64,000 nt of DNA from Amoebidium appalachense (lineage: Eukaryota; Ichthyosporea): NCBI GenBank assembly GCA_963693365.1, contig CAVNZM010000015.1, forward strand, positions 5,270,001 through 5,334,000. The letters run 5' to 3'. The position numbers were made by a program, and so were the translations under genes. This document shows, one piece after another, positions 1-20,425 of the stretch. How positions within the stretch are numbered: the first letter of the stretch is position 1; the number at the start of each line of letters is the position of its first letter. The notes below the pieces were generated by a model, which worked only from the letters and a program-made list of their open reading frames with translations, was not told the DNA's origin and ran no database searches.

Positions 1-9217
<9,217 letters not shown>

Positions 9218-9425
9218 TGAATATGATATATAGACTTCCACACTCGTGATAGTGGGAATTCGTTGTGGGCGGAGTGTGGGTTTTGGGGTTTTTCATTCTA
9301 ACGGGCCGTTACGTTCACGATCTGTGTGGAGGGGTCCGTTTAATCTTCAAAAATCATTATGGTGCATAAAAACAGCAGCCTTGCTTTGTCTGTTACTTTG
9401 TTTTGGCCCGGGGAAGGAGGAGGAA

Positions 9426-9458
<33 letters not shown>

Positions 9459-10515
9459 CTTAGTGCTGTGAGGGAAGGTTGTAAATATGTTACTCCGCTC
9501 TCGTGTGTTGTTATAATTTGAGATTCAGTAATTTCCTTCTATGGTTTGCTGCTGTTGTTGTTGGCTAAGGCCTTGGTTAACAAGCACATTCTAATGTCGA
9601 TGCAGTAATTGGTTTTGCCATATATGGTGTTGACTATTTTAAGGTACTCTAATTACCATAAATGGTATGGAGTCGAAAAATGTCTTTATGATTGTTAAGC
9701 AAGTGGGTATCTGTTTTCAGTTTCTTGATGTGTCGGTTGCAAGAGGGGGATAGATAGTTAATTGCATGATACTGTATCATTAGAAGGTTGATATTCGTTA
9801 CATAATTAGCGATGTAACTGGTTTATTTCCATGTCTTATTTCTCAATTTGATGAAGTGCACGTGTAAGTAAGTGTAAACCATTCCTAACCGAATGTCGCA
9901 GGGCAATCAGTATATCCTACACTTATCTTGTGCCATGTGAATTTGTTACTTGTTGCTATGTTGACTTCCTTGTACATGTTGCTATGTTGCTATGTTGACT
10001 TCCTAATTATGTCGCGAAATTCGAGCAGGTCTCATATGCAAGTTGTAATAAAACCCCTGGTCGTCATTACATTCTCTGGCAATGCGCTTTCATGACATTC
10101 CATACTTGCCGCCATAGCAGCATCAACTGAACTTGGGCGGGTCAACCCGTCTTGATCAAAGACGAGCAGGGTTGCTTATGCAAGCAAGGTGAGCAAAACG
10201 GTGCATATGTGTGTGCAAACTAATGCAGTGCAGGGAAAAATGCGTAGAACAAAGAATCTCTCCCGGGCCCCTGGCCCCCAGCTGGGGCCGGCCTCCCCCT
10301 TCTCCTCACCTCTCTCCTTCTCTCTCCCTCTCTCTCTCTGAGACTCGTCCTATCCCTCTCCCCTCTCTCGATCGACTCTCTCCCTCACACTGACACACAC
10401 ACACACGCACACGTACGCACACACATACACACACACACACCCCTCTCTCTCTCTCTCTCCAGAGACTCTCTCTCTCTTCCCCCTTCCCCCCACTCTTCCC
10501 CCCGCCTCCCCCCCC
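9218..10515. other. Spacer between PAS gene and Copia element 1
   Basis: Holds a G-run at 9427-9458, then about 800 bp of AT-richer unique sequence with no convincing frame. There is a small local repeat of TTGCTATGTTGACTTCC at 9955-10005. From 10320 to 10515 there are CT and CA microsatellites ending in the C-run into which the Copia element inserted. Confidence 0.6.
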
Positions 10516-10820
10516 TGTCGAACAGGATAGCCATCCGGTATGCCCTGCGTTAGCGTAGCACCAGTGATCGGGAATATTCGAGATATTCGGGATAAACTGG
10601 TGGATAGGTTCACAATAGATCAGGATAGATCTAGAGGAGTCTAGAAGATTCTGTTGGAGTGTTCTGATTGGTAGCGACTAGATCCATAGCGGCGGGTAGA
10701 CCAATCGGGAATAGTATGTAACATTCCAGTGAGCCAGACCACAAGTATATAAAGGTCCCGGTGGGCCAGTCAATGTAAGTCAGCAAATAATAAAGTCTCA
10801 CAGAGAAACCTCTAAGTTAC
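10516..10820 (+). repeat. 5' LTR of Copia copy 1
   Basis: Starts TGTCGAACAGG and ends AAGTTAC. It contains a TATA box (TATATAAA, 10746-10753) and a polyadenylation hexamer AATAAA (10789-10794), in the order expected for U3-R-U5. Confidence 0.95.
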
Positions 10821-10834
10821 GGTTATGGGCCCAG
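10821..10834 (+). promoter_or_regulatory. Primer binding site for a half initiator tRNA-Met
   Basis: GGTTATGGGCCCAG is the reverse complement of the anticodon stem-loop of eukaryotic initiator tRNA-Met (CTGGGCCCATAACC). Drosophila copia is known to prime from an internal tRNA-iMet fragment of this kind. Confidence 0.85.
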
Positions 10835-10868
10835 TACAACGCTACGATCAAGCGACTGTTGAGACAAG

Positions 10869-13538
10869 ATGGGAAGAGCAAAATGTCCAGTTCCCATGTA
10901 TGAAGGAGAAGGCAAGGGCAAAATCTCCTACTCAATGTGGGCCATGCGCATGAAGTGCTTCCTCGAGGGCGAGGAATTATGGTACACGATTGAAGACGTG
11001 GCTCCTGAAGTGATAGGAGAGGACGGCGAACCGGTGGAGCAACCTCTGGTGGAGATCGACCCCTTGGACCAGAAGAAGGCGACTTCCTACCTGGTGGAGA
11101 CACTAGGTGATGTACCTGCAAGCCTGTGTCGGCGAGCTATTGCCGTAGGAAATCCCAAGGACATATGGGATACGGTAGCATCATACGCTGCGCGCAACAC
11201 AGATGAGCACAAGAGAATGTTGATTCAACAGTTCTGGCGTGCTGATATGATGCCGACGGAAAGCGTGCTGGAGTATGCGGCCCGTCTGGAGTGCATTGTG
11301 CAGGATCTTCTTCATATCGACCCCAATGGAGTTAGTGAGGACATGGTTGCCGAGAAATTCCTGGACGGTGTAGGCGCTGACGACCGATTCCGCACCGACG
11401 TTAGGACCATTCAAGCTTTACCAGCAGCTGAGAAGACAATGGAAAAGATAATCGCCAAGCTGCGTGGTTTTGAGGAGAACGAGGCTGCAAGGGAACAGCA
11501 GCGGGTGATGATGACCAGCACCCAATGGCGCGGCGGTACGCCACGACAGGACACCGGCAAGCCGCGCGTGACTGACATATCCAAGGTGGAGTGTTACAAA
11601 TGTCACAAGTTTGGGCACTACAAGTCACAGTGTCCAAAGAAGAAGAAGGGCGGCAATCGCGGCGACAAGGCGAAGCAGAACGGAGCTTCCAAGGAGATAC
11701 TCGCCATGGCGGTAAACAGCGGACTCCCTTCTTCAACTGAGTGGTATTGGGACTGCGGCGCAACCTCCCATGTCACATGCCGAAAGGACTGGATGGAAGA
11801 CTTCCGGTCGATCACACCCAAACCCGTCGCTCTGGGTAACACCCCGGGTGTGATGGCGCTAGGAATAGGCGTCGTAAGATTAACAAGTGAGTTCCAGGGC
11901 AACAGCATGACATTTAGACTGCAGAATGTGCTGTACGTGCCAGCATTTGGAACTAACGTGATGTCGGCTTCAAGCGCCGGCAAGCACGGGTTAAGAGGCA
12001 TCACCGACGGTCGACAGTGTACGATTGAGAGTGCCACAGATGGCCAAGTTGTGGCCCGTGGGGTAGTGGAGGGAGGCCTGTATCGTCTCCTAGTGAAACC
12101 CGTATGTGAGAGCGTGAACATGGTGACCACTGCAGTCGGCAGCAGTGGGGGTAACACCGTGTGTGAGCCGGTAAAGGGCAGCGCCAGTTTATGGCACCGG
12201 CGGTTTGGTCATGTGGCAATAAACACGCTACAGAAGATGGTTAAAGAAAACATCGTCGAGGGTCTGTGCATCGACTGCAAAACCCAGGATGACGGTGTGT
12301 GCGAGGGATGCGCGAGAGGGAAGCAAGCCCGGCTCTCTTTCAGTAAGCTACCCCGCAAGACAGCGCCAGCGAAGCTCGACAGAGTTCATTCTGATGTGGC
12401 AGGACCGTTCAACAAGGAGTCGCTGCAAGGTTCCAAGTATTATGTCACCTTCATCGACGACAAGACAAGGTTCACTACGGTGTACTTCATGAAACATAAA
12501 TCCCAAGTGCATACTTACTTCAAGAAGTACAAGGCACACGTAGAGAAGCAACACGGTGCCAGCATCAAGATTCTGCGTTCCGACAACGGGGGTGAGTACA
12601 CCTCCACTGAGTTCAAGTCGTTCCTGGAAGCGTGCGGCATTGAACATGAGGCGACAGTCCCTTACACACCAGAGCAGAATGGTGTAGCAGAGAGGGCTAA
12701 CAGGACCATTGTCGAGACGGCGCGCTGCATGCTGCAGTCAGCAGGCATGAGTATGGGGTTCTGGCAGCTGGCAGTACAGGCAGCTGTGTACATCAAGAAC
12801 CTGACGCCAACCACAGTACTGGGTGGCATGACACCTTGGGAGGCATGGTATGGAGAGAAGCCCGATGTTAGCCATCTACGTGTATTTGGTAGCAAGGCAT
12901 TTGTCCATGTGCCGAAGGACGAGCGCAGGAAGCTAGACGCCAAGAGTCGGGAGTGTAAATTCGTCGGCTACACAGGTGACAGCAAGACGTACTTGTTGTG
13001 GGACACCGAGGCGCGCAAGACTATCGTCGGGCGAGATGTGGTGATCGATGAATCATGCACCCCAAAGGCCGGTATTCCGGTGGTGCAAGATGAGCCAATG
13101 GAATTGCTGATGCATAAGCCAATCGGAAATCAGCAGAGCATGGAATCGAGGAATCCAATCAGCGCCAAGAAGCAACATTCCTTTCGGAAGCCTACAATCG
13201 GCACTGACAGTGAATATGATTCAGATGCTATCGGCGACGGCGCGGGCGAGGACAGCGGCGATTCGGACGCGGCAGGGTCAGGAGACGAGGAAGATAGTGC
13301 AGAGTTGCAGGTTGCAACCAGAAGTGCCTATCCGTCTATGACTACAAGGCGCGGTGGGACCTACGGCATCAACGCAGGTGTAGTAGAGTACCGCGACAGT
13401 ATCAGCATGGCAATTGAGAGTGCTGATAGCAATGAGGATGACCCTGTGACACTGGAAGAAGCAATCTCCAGGCCAGCATCAAACACATCGACGTTCAGTA
13501 CCACTACACCCGTGAGTGTGTGGAGAATGGGGATGTAG
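10869..13538 (+). CDS. Copia Gag-protease-integrase polyprotein (889 aa, lacks RT)
   Basis: Domains in order: a Gag domain of about 235 residues; a CCHC zinc knuckle (CYKCHKFGHYKSQC, about residues 241-254); an aspartic-protease-like region with the motif WDCGATSH; a GAG-pre-integrase HHCC module (LWHRRFGH, then CIDC and CEGC); and an integrase core with HSDVAGPF, LRSDNGGEY and EQNGVAER, spaced DD35E. The frame then reads VTLEEAISRP, which in Copia proteins normally leads into reverse transcriptase. Here it jumps out of frame at about 13475 into the RNase H end and stops at 13538. The protease motif has Cys where D-S/T-G is usual. The start ATG lies 34 bases after the PBS. Confidence 0.93.
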   Translation: MGRAKCPVPMYEGEGKGKISYSMWAMRMKCFLEGEELWYTIEDVAPEVIGEDGEPVEQPLVEIDPLDQKKATSYLVETLGDVPASLCRRAIAVGNPKDIWDTVASYAARNTDEHKRMLIQQFWRADMMPTESVLEYAARLECIVQDLLHIDPNGVSEDMVAEKFLDGVGADDRFRTDVRTIQALPAAEKTMEKIIAKLRGFEENEAAREQQRVMMTSTQWRGGTPRQDTGKPRVTDISKVECYKCHKFGHYKSQCPKKKKGGNRGDKAKQNGASKEILAMAVNSGLPSSTEWYWDCGATSHVTCRKDWMEDFRSITPKPVALGNTPGVMALGIGVVRLTSEFQGNSMTFRLQNVLYVPAFGTNVMSASSAGKHGLRGITDGRQCTIESATDGQVVARGVVEGGLYRLLVKPVCESVNMVTTAVGSSGGNTVCEPVKGSASLWHRRFGHVAINTLQKMVKENIVEGLCIDCKTQDDGVCEGCARGKQARLSFSKLPRKTAPAKLDRVHSDVAGPFNKESLQGSKYYVTFIDDKTRFTTVYFMKHKSQVHTYFKKYKAHVEKQHGASIKILRSDNGGEYTSTEFKSFLEACGIEHEATVPYTPEQNGVAERANRTIVETARCMLQSAGMSMGFWQLAVQAAVYIKNLTPTTVLGGMTPWEAWYGEKPDVSHLRVFGSKAFVHVPKDERRKLDAKSRECKFVGYTGDSKTYLLWDTEARKTIVGRDVVIDESCTPKAGIPVVQDEPMELLMHKPIGNQQSMESRNPISAKKQHSFRKPTIGTDSEYDSDAIGDGAGEDSGDSDAAGSGDEEDSAELQVATRSAYPSMTTRRGGTYGINAGVVEYRDSISMAIESADSNEDDPVTLEEAISRPASNTSTFSTTTPVSVWRMGM

Positions 13539-13645
13539 AACTTGTGTATTGCAGCACGAACAGTAACGTGGCCGACATGTGCACCAAAGCTTTAGGGAGA
13601 CTTAAGTTAGTGCAGCATCGGCAGGCCATCGGCATGGCTGAGTAA
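13481..13645 (+). pseudogene. Residual RNase H C-terminus of Copia copy 1
   Basis: In another frame from the main polyprotein this reads KHIDVQYHYTRE, then VELVYCSTNSNVADMCTKAL, and ends in TAA. This is the typical Copia RNase H end with its conserved ADxxTK motif. It is what remains after an internal deletion of about 1.3 kb (estimated from usual Copia length). Confidence 0.85.
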
Positions 13646-13778
13646 GAACTACAATTAGTGTAGTGTTAATGTTCGTGTAGTAGGTGTTATATGTGTTAGT
13701 ATAGTAGCATAGTTTTAGAGTTGCATCTTAGGTTTAGGTTGCATGCGGTAGATAGATAGAACACAGTGCAAGTGGGGG

Positions 13779-14083
13779 TGTCGAACAGGATAGCCATCCG
13801 GTATGCCCTGCGTTAGCGTAGCACCAGTGATCGGGAATATTCGAGATATTCGGGATAAACTGGTGGATAGGTTCACAATAGATCAGGATAGATCTAGAGG
13901 AGTCTAGAAGATTCTGTTGGAGTGTTCTGATTGGTAGCGACTAGATCCATAGCGGCGGGTAGACCAATCGGGAATAGTATGTAACATTCCAGTGAGCCAG
14001 ACCACAAGTATATAAAGGTCCCGGTGGGCCAGTCAATGTAAGTCAGCAAATAATAAAGTCTCACAGAGAAACCTCTAAGTTAC
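13779..14083 (+). repeat. 3' LTR of Copia copy 1
   Basis: Read as identical to the 5' LTR over 305 bp. It is followed by A and a C-run. Confidence 0.95.
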
Positions 14084-14084
14084 A

Positions 14085-14611
14085 CCCCCCCCCCCTCCCT
14101 CCCTCCCGGGCCGCTCCCCCCCCCCCCCCCCCCCCCCGGCCCCCCCTTCCCCTCCCCCCTCCCCTTCCCCCCCTTGGGTGTCGATCAATTCCCCGGCCCC
14201 CGGGCCTGCGCCTCCCGCCCCCGCCGCCCCAACTCACTTCCTGGGCCCCACATGCAGCATGCTGTGCAGGCCTGGGGTCCAAACGCGGCGACCAGTGGAA
14301 AACGGCATGCCTTTGCCTGTGCATAGGCAAGAATATCGGTAATTTACACGTGGTGCATATGTCACCATCGGGGGGAGGGGTTGGAGTACACCCGAGGTTT
14401 GCAGCGGTTGCGCATTGAATATCTGGCAGTCAACTTGACAGACCAACGTCGCCAGTAATGAACATTTTGGTGATCGCGATTGTGATGAGAGCTTATAAGT
14501 GTGTGTGTGTGTTATGATTAGAGGCACGTGCGTCTAAGGTTAACAGCTAAGCTTTACGATTCTCCGTTGTTTAAGCCGGTTAAGTCTATATGTTGGTTTT
14601 TGACTTTCCAG
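14085..14611. other. Spacer after Copia copy 1
   Basis: C-rich tract to about 14230, then roughly 380 bp of unique sequence without a convincing frame, ending in a pyrimidine-rich acceptor (TGACTTTCCAG) at 14611. Confidence 0.5.
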
Positions 14612-14651
14612 CAAAAAAATTCAGGCCCGTTACGGTGTAAGAAGTGCCCAG
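14612..14651 (+). other. Candidate 40-bp exon upstream of the 15.6-kb gene
   Basis: Bounded by a good acceptor (CTTTCCAG) and a consensus donor (GTATGT). It reads QKNSGPLRCKKCP with a C-x2-C pair. Its phase does not fit the next exon directly, so at least one exon would be missing, or it is untranslated. Confidence 0.3.
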
Positions 14652-15585
14652 GTATGTCTATGGCTGCTCTACTTTCGTTTTTTGCTCAATCTACCAACCC
14701 CTTCCCCTCCCCCCTCCCCCTTCCCCCCCACCCCACGCTTCATCCTTCCTCGCTTTTTGTTGACCATCCCTCCCCCCTCCCCTGCGCCGCCACTTCTCCC
14801 CCCGCGCCCACCCCACCCTCCTTCCCCCTCCACACAAAACACTACTCAGCTCTCATTGATAGCATCAAACTTCACTTTCCACTCGTTCTCTCAGAATGTT
14901 TTTTATTCCTCATAACCCGTGCATGAATGTGATACTAAGAAAGGAAGGAGACTAATGTACTAGTCAACCCGTCTGAATGCGATCACGTGTCACTTAATTT
15001 CATCTGAACATTTCTACTGCTTACGTGCATCATTATCTCAATTCTGGCCTCCTTGAGCCGCAAATTCCCACCTCTTCTTTGCATGTTCCAAAATGTATGC
15101 TTGATGGACTCAAATCCTGCACCAAGACAACCCCGACACATACCGTACGCGTATAATCCTTGTCCTTGCAAACTGATTCCCCTCTATTCTCTTTCAGTCA
15201 ATTTATTCCGTCTTCCCATGTATCCCCGCCTTTCTATTTTGTGCCTTTCACGCCTCCCCCTTCATTCCCTTATGCCTCCACCTTTCTGTTCCTCCAGGTC
15301 ACTTGCATGGTGTCTTCGTTCACTTTCTTTTTTTGCGTTTCTTTCACTACTATGACTGCCTGTTCAGGGCATCCTTCGTCTCCTCACGGACCTAATCTTC
15401 GTTGAATTACAAGTCACAAACGTCTCCTTTTCCTCCCCCGCCCCCTCCCCCCCCCCTCTCACCCCTGCCGGTCTAACCCCTTCTTGTTGTGTTCCATCAC
15501 TAACTTCCCTCTCAACACACCACAGAACAACATCTGTAGCCGTTTCTCGCATTCAACGCTCCAAATCGACACAACATTTCTGAGA

Positions 15586-16052
15586 ATGGAATCATCTTCG
15601 GGCGTAGTGGCCCGAAAAATATGGGGCCAACCCACTACAGCTCAGAGGATGGAGCAGGAACGGAGCGAACCCAAAGGAATGAGGAATGTGCATCTGGACA
15701 CTTGGAGGGCTAGGAGAAAATTGGCCATGCTTCGTCAGAGCAGTGGAAACGTGGACTACTACCACCCTCCTGCATATGTATCGAGTGCATGTAGGCCAGG
15801 TCAGAAAGGTCTGGCGTGTTCTGGAAACATTTCTTCTTTGGTGTGTGTTATTTTGTACGAGGTGACATGCTTGTTGCTTGTTTGTGTGTGTATGCTGACG
15901 AATGTGAGGGTGTGCGTGTTTCGGCTTGCGCATAAGTACAGCGGCAGAGAAGGAGTGAGTGCATGTAGTTGTGTGTGCGCCTGTGCATAGTTGTGAAATG
16001 TGTGTGTGTCTGCGGTGTGAGTGTGTATCAAAAACGTGTGTTGCAAGTCTCC

Positions 16053-16086
<34 letters not shown>

Positions 16087-18831
16087 GGGGGGAAAAGGGG
16101 AGAGGGGGCAGGGGGGGTGGGGGTGGGGGGAGGGGGGTGCAAAAGCAAAGTCGGAACATGAAAGGAGATGCATAATAAGGTTCGTAGGGTATGGGTGGAG
16201 TCGAAAATATGGGAGAATTGTCGCAAAGAAAGCTAGGTTTAGGGTGATGGGAAGATTAGAGAATTGGAGGAGAGGAAGATGTGTGGGGAAGAGAAAAGGA
16301 AGTGAAGGTGTGTGGGGTGGCAGTGTCTTTGGAGAGGGGGAGGGGGGGGGGGGGGGGGGGGGGATTGTGTAATAGAATGGGGTAGGGGTTGTGTGTGTCT
16401 GTGGGGGGGAGGAGAAGGAATGAGTACGAGAGGGGAAGAAGGTTGGGGGGGGGGGAGGGGGGGGGGGGGGAGGGGGGAAGGGTCCTGAGATGTGGGTAAG
16501 GCCGACGTGAGCTGGGAGAATGAGTGCTCGTTGATTTTGGTGTGTGTGTGTATGGGTGTGGGTGTGCGCGTACTCACGCGCAAGTGTGTGTGTTTGCTAA
16601 GGGAGGGGGGGAGGGGGGGGGAGGGGGGGGTCAGACACGTGCGTCTGTCATCCCCTCCCCTACCACAGTGCCCTACACGTTCCCCTCCAATGCTCATTTT
16701 CTTTATACACCCCCTACTCGCCCACTCACCCTTTACCTTCTCCCGCTGCTCCTTTCGGCTCTCCCGTCTCTCTCTCCCTCCCCCCCCCCCCCCCCCTCCC
16801 CCCCCCTCAAAACACCCTACATGATTCTTCCCCTCCCCTCCCACACCCACCCACCCACCCACCCCATCCCCACCCCGTTACTCTGTAAAGACCATTTAAC
16901 CCTCCCCTCCCTTTCGTCCTCTCACCGGCTGTTTTCTACCCTGAAATAACCAATCTATGTCTCATTTGCAGCCTTATTTATCACTCTCAATATGCACCCT
17001 GTTACTCACCAATATATCTCCCTTTCAGAAAACGACAATCCCCCATCTACGCTTCAGCCAATCATCCTCCCACGGCCCAGACAGGAGGATTTTGATTGCG
17101 CGGCTCAAGCAGCGAGAAAGAGAGCACTGGCAAAACGGGCATGGAGACACCAAGCAGACTTAACGGGTAGGATGGGTGGAAAGACACTGGGTGTGAGGGG
17201 GCGCCGGGGGGAGGGGGAGGGGAGGGAGGGAGAGGATTAGGTAAGGTTGGGGGAGGTAGTATCTCAGTGAAAAGGGAGGAAGTGGGTAGGGTTGAGGGGG
17301 AGGGGTTGGGGTTTGGGGGGAGGGGGGGGAGAATATGATAAGGATGGTGTTGGTGTTGAGGAGAAGAGGAAATATGAAGCAACAATGATGATCATATACA
17401 TATGTGAGATATGGGTTTACAGGAAGGGAAAAGCACGAAAGGAAGGGATGTTTGTTAAAGGAAATCTGAAGCATGGCATGTTGTGGTGTGTTTGGGCTGG
17501 AAGGGGAGGGGAGGGGGGGGGGGGGGGGGGGAGGAGGAGGAGGGGGGCGGCGAGGGGGGGGGGGGGGGGGAGGCGAGGGGGGGAGGGGGGGGGAGGGAGG
17601 GAGGTACGCGTTCGTGGGTGTGCCGGGTGGGTGCATGTGTGTGGATGTGAGGATGTGTGTGTGTGTGTAGTCACTCTGTGCACATGCGGCAATGAGACTG
17701 TGCTGGGCTAATGTTAGTCAGCTTATCGCAGGTGAACTAGTGTGCTAATATGGTATAGGTTATATAAATATATGAGAGGTCGTCTATCGTAGACTGAACA
17801 GTCCATTTTAGGTTAATTACTAATTAATTACTAAAGGAGATCTATCATAAGCCAAGTGGTGTGTCATAGGCTAACTGGTCCTTGTGAGGCAAACTAGTTT
17901 AAGTATTCTATTATAAACTTACCTGTCTACCATAGCCTAATTAATCTATTAACTATTTAAAAATGCAGGTTTTGCCCAATTTCTGCCCGTGGAAGAAGTA
18001 TTGGCCACGGCGAGGACAGCTGAGCCTGATGCCGACATTAATGCGGGTGGGTATCCTAATGTCATAAATTTCACCTAGTACTCTTACATGTATTGTTTCT
18101 TCACACACAAACAAGTCCCGCGTTGTGTCGTGTTAGATGGGTGGTCAGGATACTTCGGCTCATTGTGTCAATTTTCACACATTGCTTGGAAGACGGAGAC
18201 TAGACAAGGCACCCCCGGTGAAAGGCTGTTTATTTTTATTTCAACTTTTACTTCTATTTAATTTTTCTTTGGTGGTGGTGTGGGGGGGGGGGGAGGGGGA
18301 GGGGGGGGCGGGGGCAGTTTTTTTCCTCTCCTTTTTCTTCTTCTTTGGCTGAAAGCCTAACATGTGAACACCCTTGCAGATCTTGGTGCTAATGGGCCGA
18401 AACTCCGGTTGGGTGAGTATGTGTTGGGATTGGGGGTGTTGTGTGCGTGGTATGCGTGGGTCTGTGTGTGTGGTGGAAGTTGTGAGGCTCAGTCGGTTGT
18501 TAATATTTGTGCGTGTGGTGATTTGAGTGGGTTGGATGGGGCGGGGGGGGGGGGGGGGGGGGGGGGGGGGGAGTTAGGGTGCATATGGGTTAATTATGTT
18601 GATGGATGAGATATTGGTTTCAGGCAGAATTATGGATGTTGTTTGGGGGATGTTTGTGCTTCGTTGGTTGGTGTTGTGGTTTGTGATGCTAAACCAGTAT
18701 GCACGTTTCAACTCTGACGGGCCTATGCTCGGTTCAAGGATAACAGGGGTTTGGTGGTGGTGGTGGGGGTGGGGTTGGGTGAGTATGTGTTGTGTGTGTG
18801 TGTGCGTGTGTGTGTGTTTTTTGTTGTTGTT

Positions 18832-18862
<31 letters not shown>

Positions 18863-18996
18863 GGGGGGAGGGGGGGGCTGGTCTAATTAATTTTTGTGCA
18901 TTTGTCTGTTGTGGGTGTATGATAGATCAGCCGTTATCACATGGTGATGAAATATTTGTGGTTGCGCAACCAGCGGGAGTAGGGGATGTGGTTTAG
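15586..18996 (+). CDS. Unknown 177-aa protein, five-exon gene
   Basis: Exons 15586-15799, 17029-17166, 17969-18046, 18380-18412 and 18926-18996 (TAG) join in frame, and every intron is phase 1. The protein starts MESSSGVVARKIWG, is rich in charged residues (MEQERSEPKG; WRARRKLAML), and has a basic stretch (ARKRALAKRAWRHQ) followed by an acidic one (EPDADINADLGANG) and DQPLSHGDEIFVVAQPAG. No known domain is recognised. The basic-then-acidic layout would suit a nuclear protein, but this is a guess. Extra exons could lie near 18626 and 18695 (YARFNSDGPML), and the start may be further upstream because an acceptor-like CACAG at 15525 precedes an open stretch before this ATG. Confidence 0.45.
15800..17028. 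repeat. Intron 1 of the 15.6-kb gene
   Basis: GT-rich sequence and G-runs (16056-16085, 16342-16363, 16445-16482) in the 5' half; pyrimidine and C-runs (16780-16807) in the 3' half before the acceptor. Confidence 0.6.
17167..17968. repeat. Intron 2 of the 15.6-kb gene
   Basis: G-rich tracts at 17200-17330 and 17505-17605. From 17700 to 17960 there is an AT-rich stretch with loose repeats of a CATAGGCTAACTGG-like motif. Confidence 0.5.
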
Positions 18997-19015
18997 CCAT
19001 GTTTCTACTGCACCT

Positions 19016-19263
19016 TTAAACCAACCAGCGCTTCTCCCATTGTAGTGTTTGGGCGGCGAGCAGCCGAGAGCCACAATTATCAGATATCTCGTACCAATCA
19101 GGAGACGTGAGCATGTTTGGTCACATTGCCGATGTCGACATACAAAATCGCGTTATTTTCAATTAAGCGATAAAACGGCTGGGTGATAATTGGTAACAAA
19201 TGACGTCACCAATATGGCCCAGAGCCCAGTCGGCTAAAATGGGAGAAGCGGTGGTTGCTTTAA
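19016..19263. mobile_element. MITE A, TTAA-flanked (piggyBac-like termini)
   Basis: The left end TTAAACCAACCAGCGCTTCT and the right end (reverse complement TTAAAGCAACCACCGCTTCT) form terminal inverted repeats next to TTAA. It shares internal motifs with the element at 49240-49519 (GGGCGGCGAGCAGCCGAGAG, TGACGTCACC). 248 bp, no coding capacity. Family assignment rests on the TTAA target only. Confidence 0.6.
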
Positions 19264-19444
19264 GGTGTGTGTTGGCATTTTGCGACGTGATATCATCGTC
19301 GTGATGTCAATTCTACGTCATATTAACTTCGAGTATATCATTGGCTTTGCCTATATATGACACAGTCCTCTTTTTTTGGAAAATGCGATATTGCCGTATA
19401 TGGAAATCCCCCAGAAATGGCGACATAGACGTTAAGGGTACTGA

Positions 19445-20351
19445 CGTGGAGGTGTGTTTGCAGGGGAGCAGGATGATGGGGAGATCGATTGGGGTGAGTG
19501 GCAGTGTTGTGTTTTGATTGGGCAATTGATAAGGAGGGTGGGTGATTATTGCGTGCATGTGCGAGTGTGAGATGAGTGGAGGGGAGGGACGGGGGGGGGG
19601 GGGGGGGGGGGGGATTGTTACATACATCTTTGTATGCAAAACGACCGGGGGGGGGGGGGGGGGGGGGGGGGATGGTTACATGCATGTGTGAGTGCAAAAC
19701 GAGAGAAGTAGGGTGACTATTCATTATATACATGTTCAAGTGCATTAGGAGAGAGGGAGGGTCATTGATACATACATGTGCAAGTATGAGGGAAGGGGGG
19801 TAATTAATCATTATATACATGTGTACGGACAAAACGATGCTAATAGGATGTTCCTTTGTGTCTATACACACATGAACAAGTGAAAAGAGAGAAAGACGTT
19901 TATGTTGCAAACGTTCACAGATTTCTAGCGCTATTATTAGATCCAAAACTAAAAGGTTTTTTTACACCTCCAGGTGATGACTCTGACCAATCGGATCCGT
20001 CCGTTAAACAGCCCCTCCCCAGTATGTTTCACCACTGCCTTCCCCCCCCCCCCCCCCCCCCCCCTCCTGCCTGATGATGGGCTCTGTTCAAGTGCCTTCC
20101 GTCTGCACCCTTTTCATTTGTTTTCATTTTATGGGTTGATTCCGGTTTTTCATGTTTGTGACGTTTTATGTTTTGTCCAGTGGTGCATCCTCCATATTTC
20201 CAATCCTCTGAATGCATACATCAACCCCCATCCTCCACCCATCCAACTCGCCTACTGGGCTGAAGAGTCACAGGGTGTTTTTTTGCTTCCACACCCACGA
20301 ATGTTTTGCTCATTCACACACAGAGACATATACGCACGCGCGCGCGCGCAG

Positions 20352-20425
<74 letters not shown>

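Larger units (their letters stand above)
10516..14084 (+). mobile_element. Copia-type LTR retrotransposon, copy 1 (RT-less)
   Basis: Two 305-bp LTRs (10516-10820, 13779-14083), read as identical, flank a gag-protease-integrase frame. The primer binding site follows the 5' LTR directly, and a purine tract (AGTGGGGG) precedes the 3' LTR. The 3' LTR ends in ACA, counting the A at 14084. A 5-bp duplication CCCCC is compatible with the flanks but uninformative inside a C-run. The body is about 3.6 kb, short for Copia, because reverse transcriptase and most of RNase H are missing. LTR identity implies a recent insertion. Confidence 0.95.

Noticed and set aside
13539-13645. Programmed frameshift joining Copia integrase to RNase H
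   Set aside because: The reverse transcriptase is physically absent, so a frameshift would not give a full polyprotein; a deletion explains it better.
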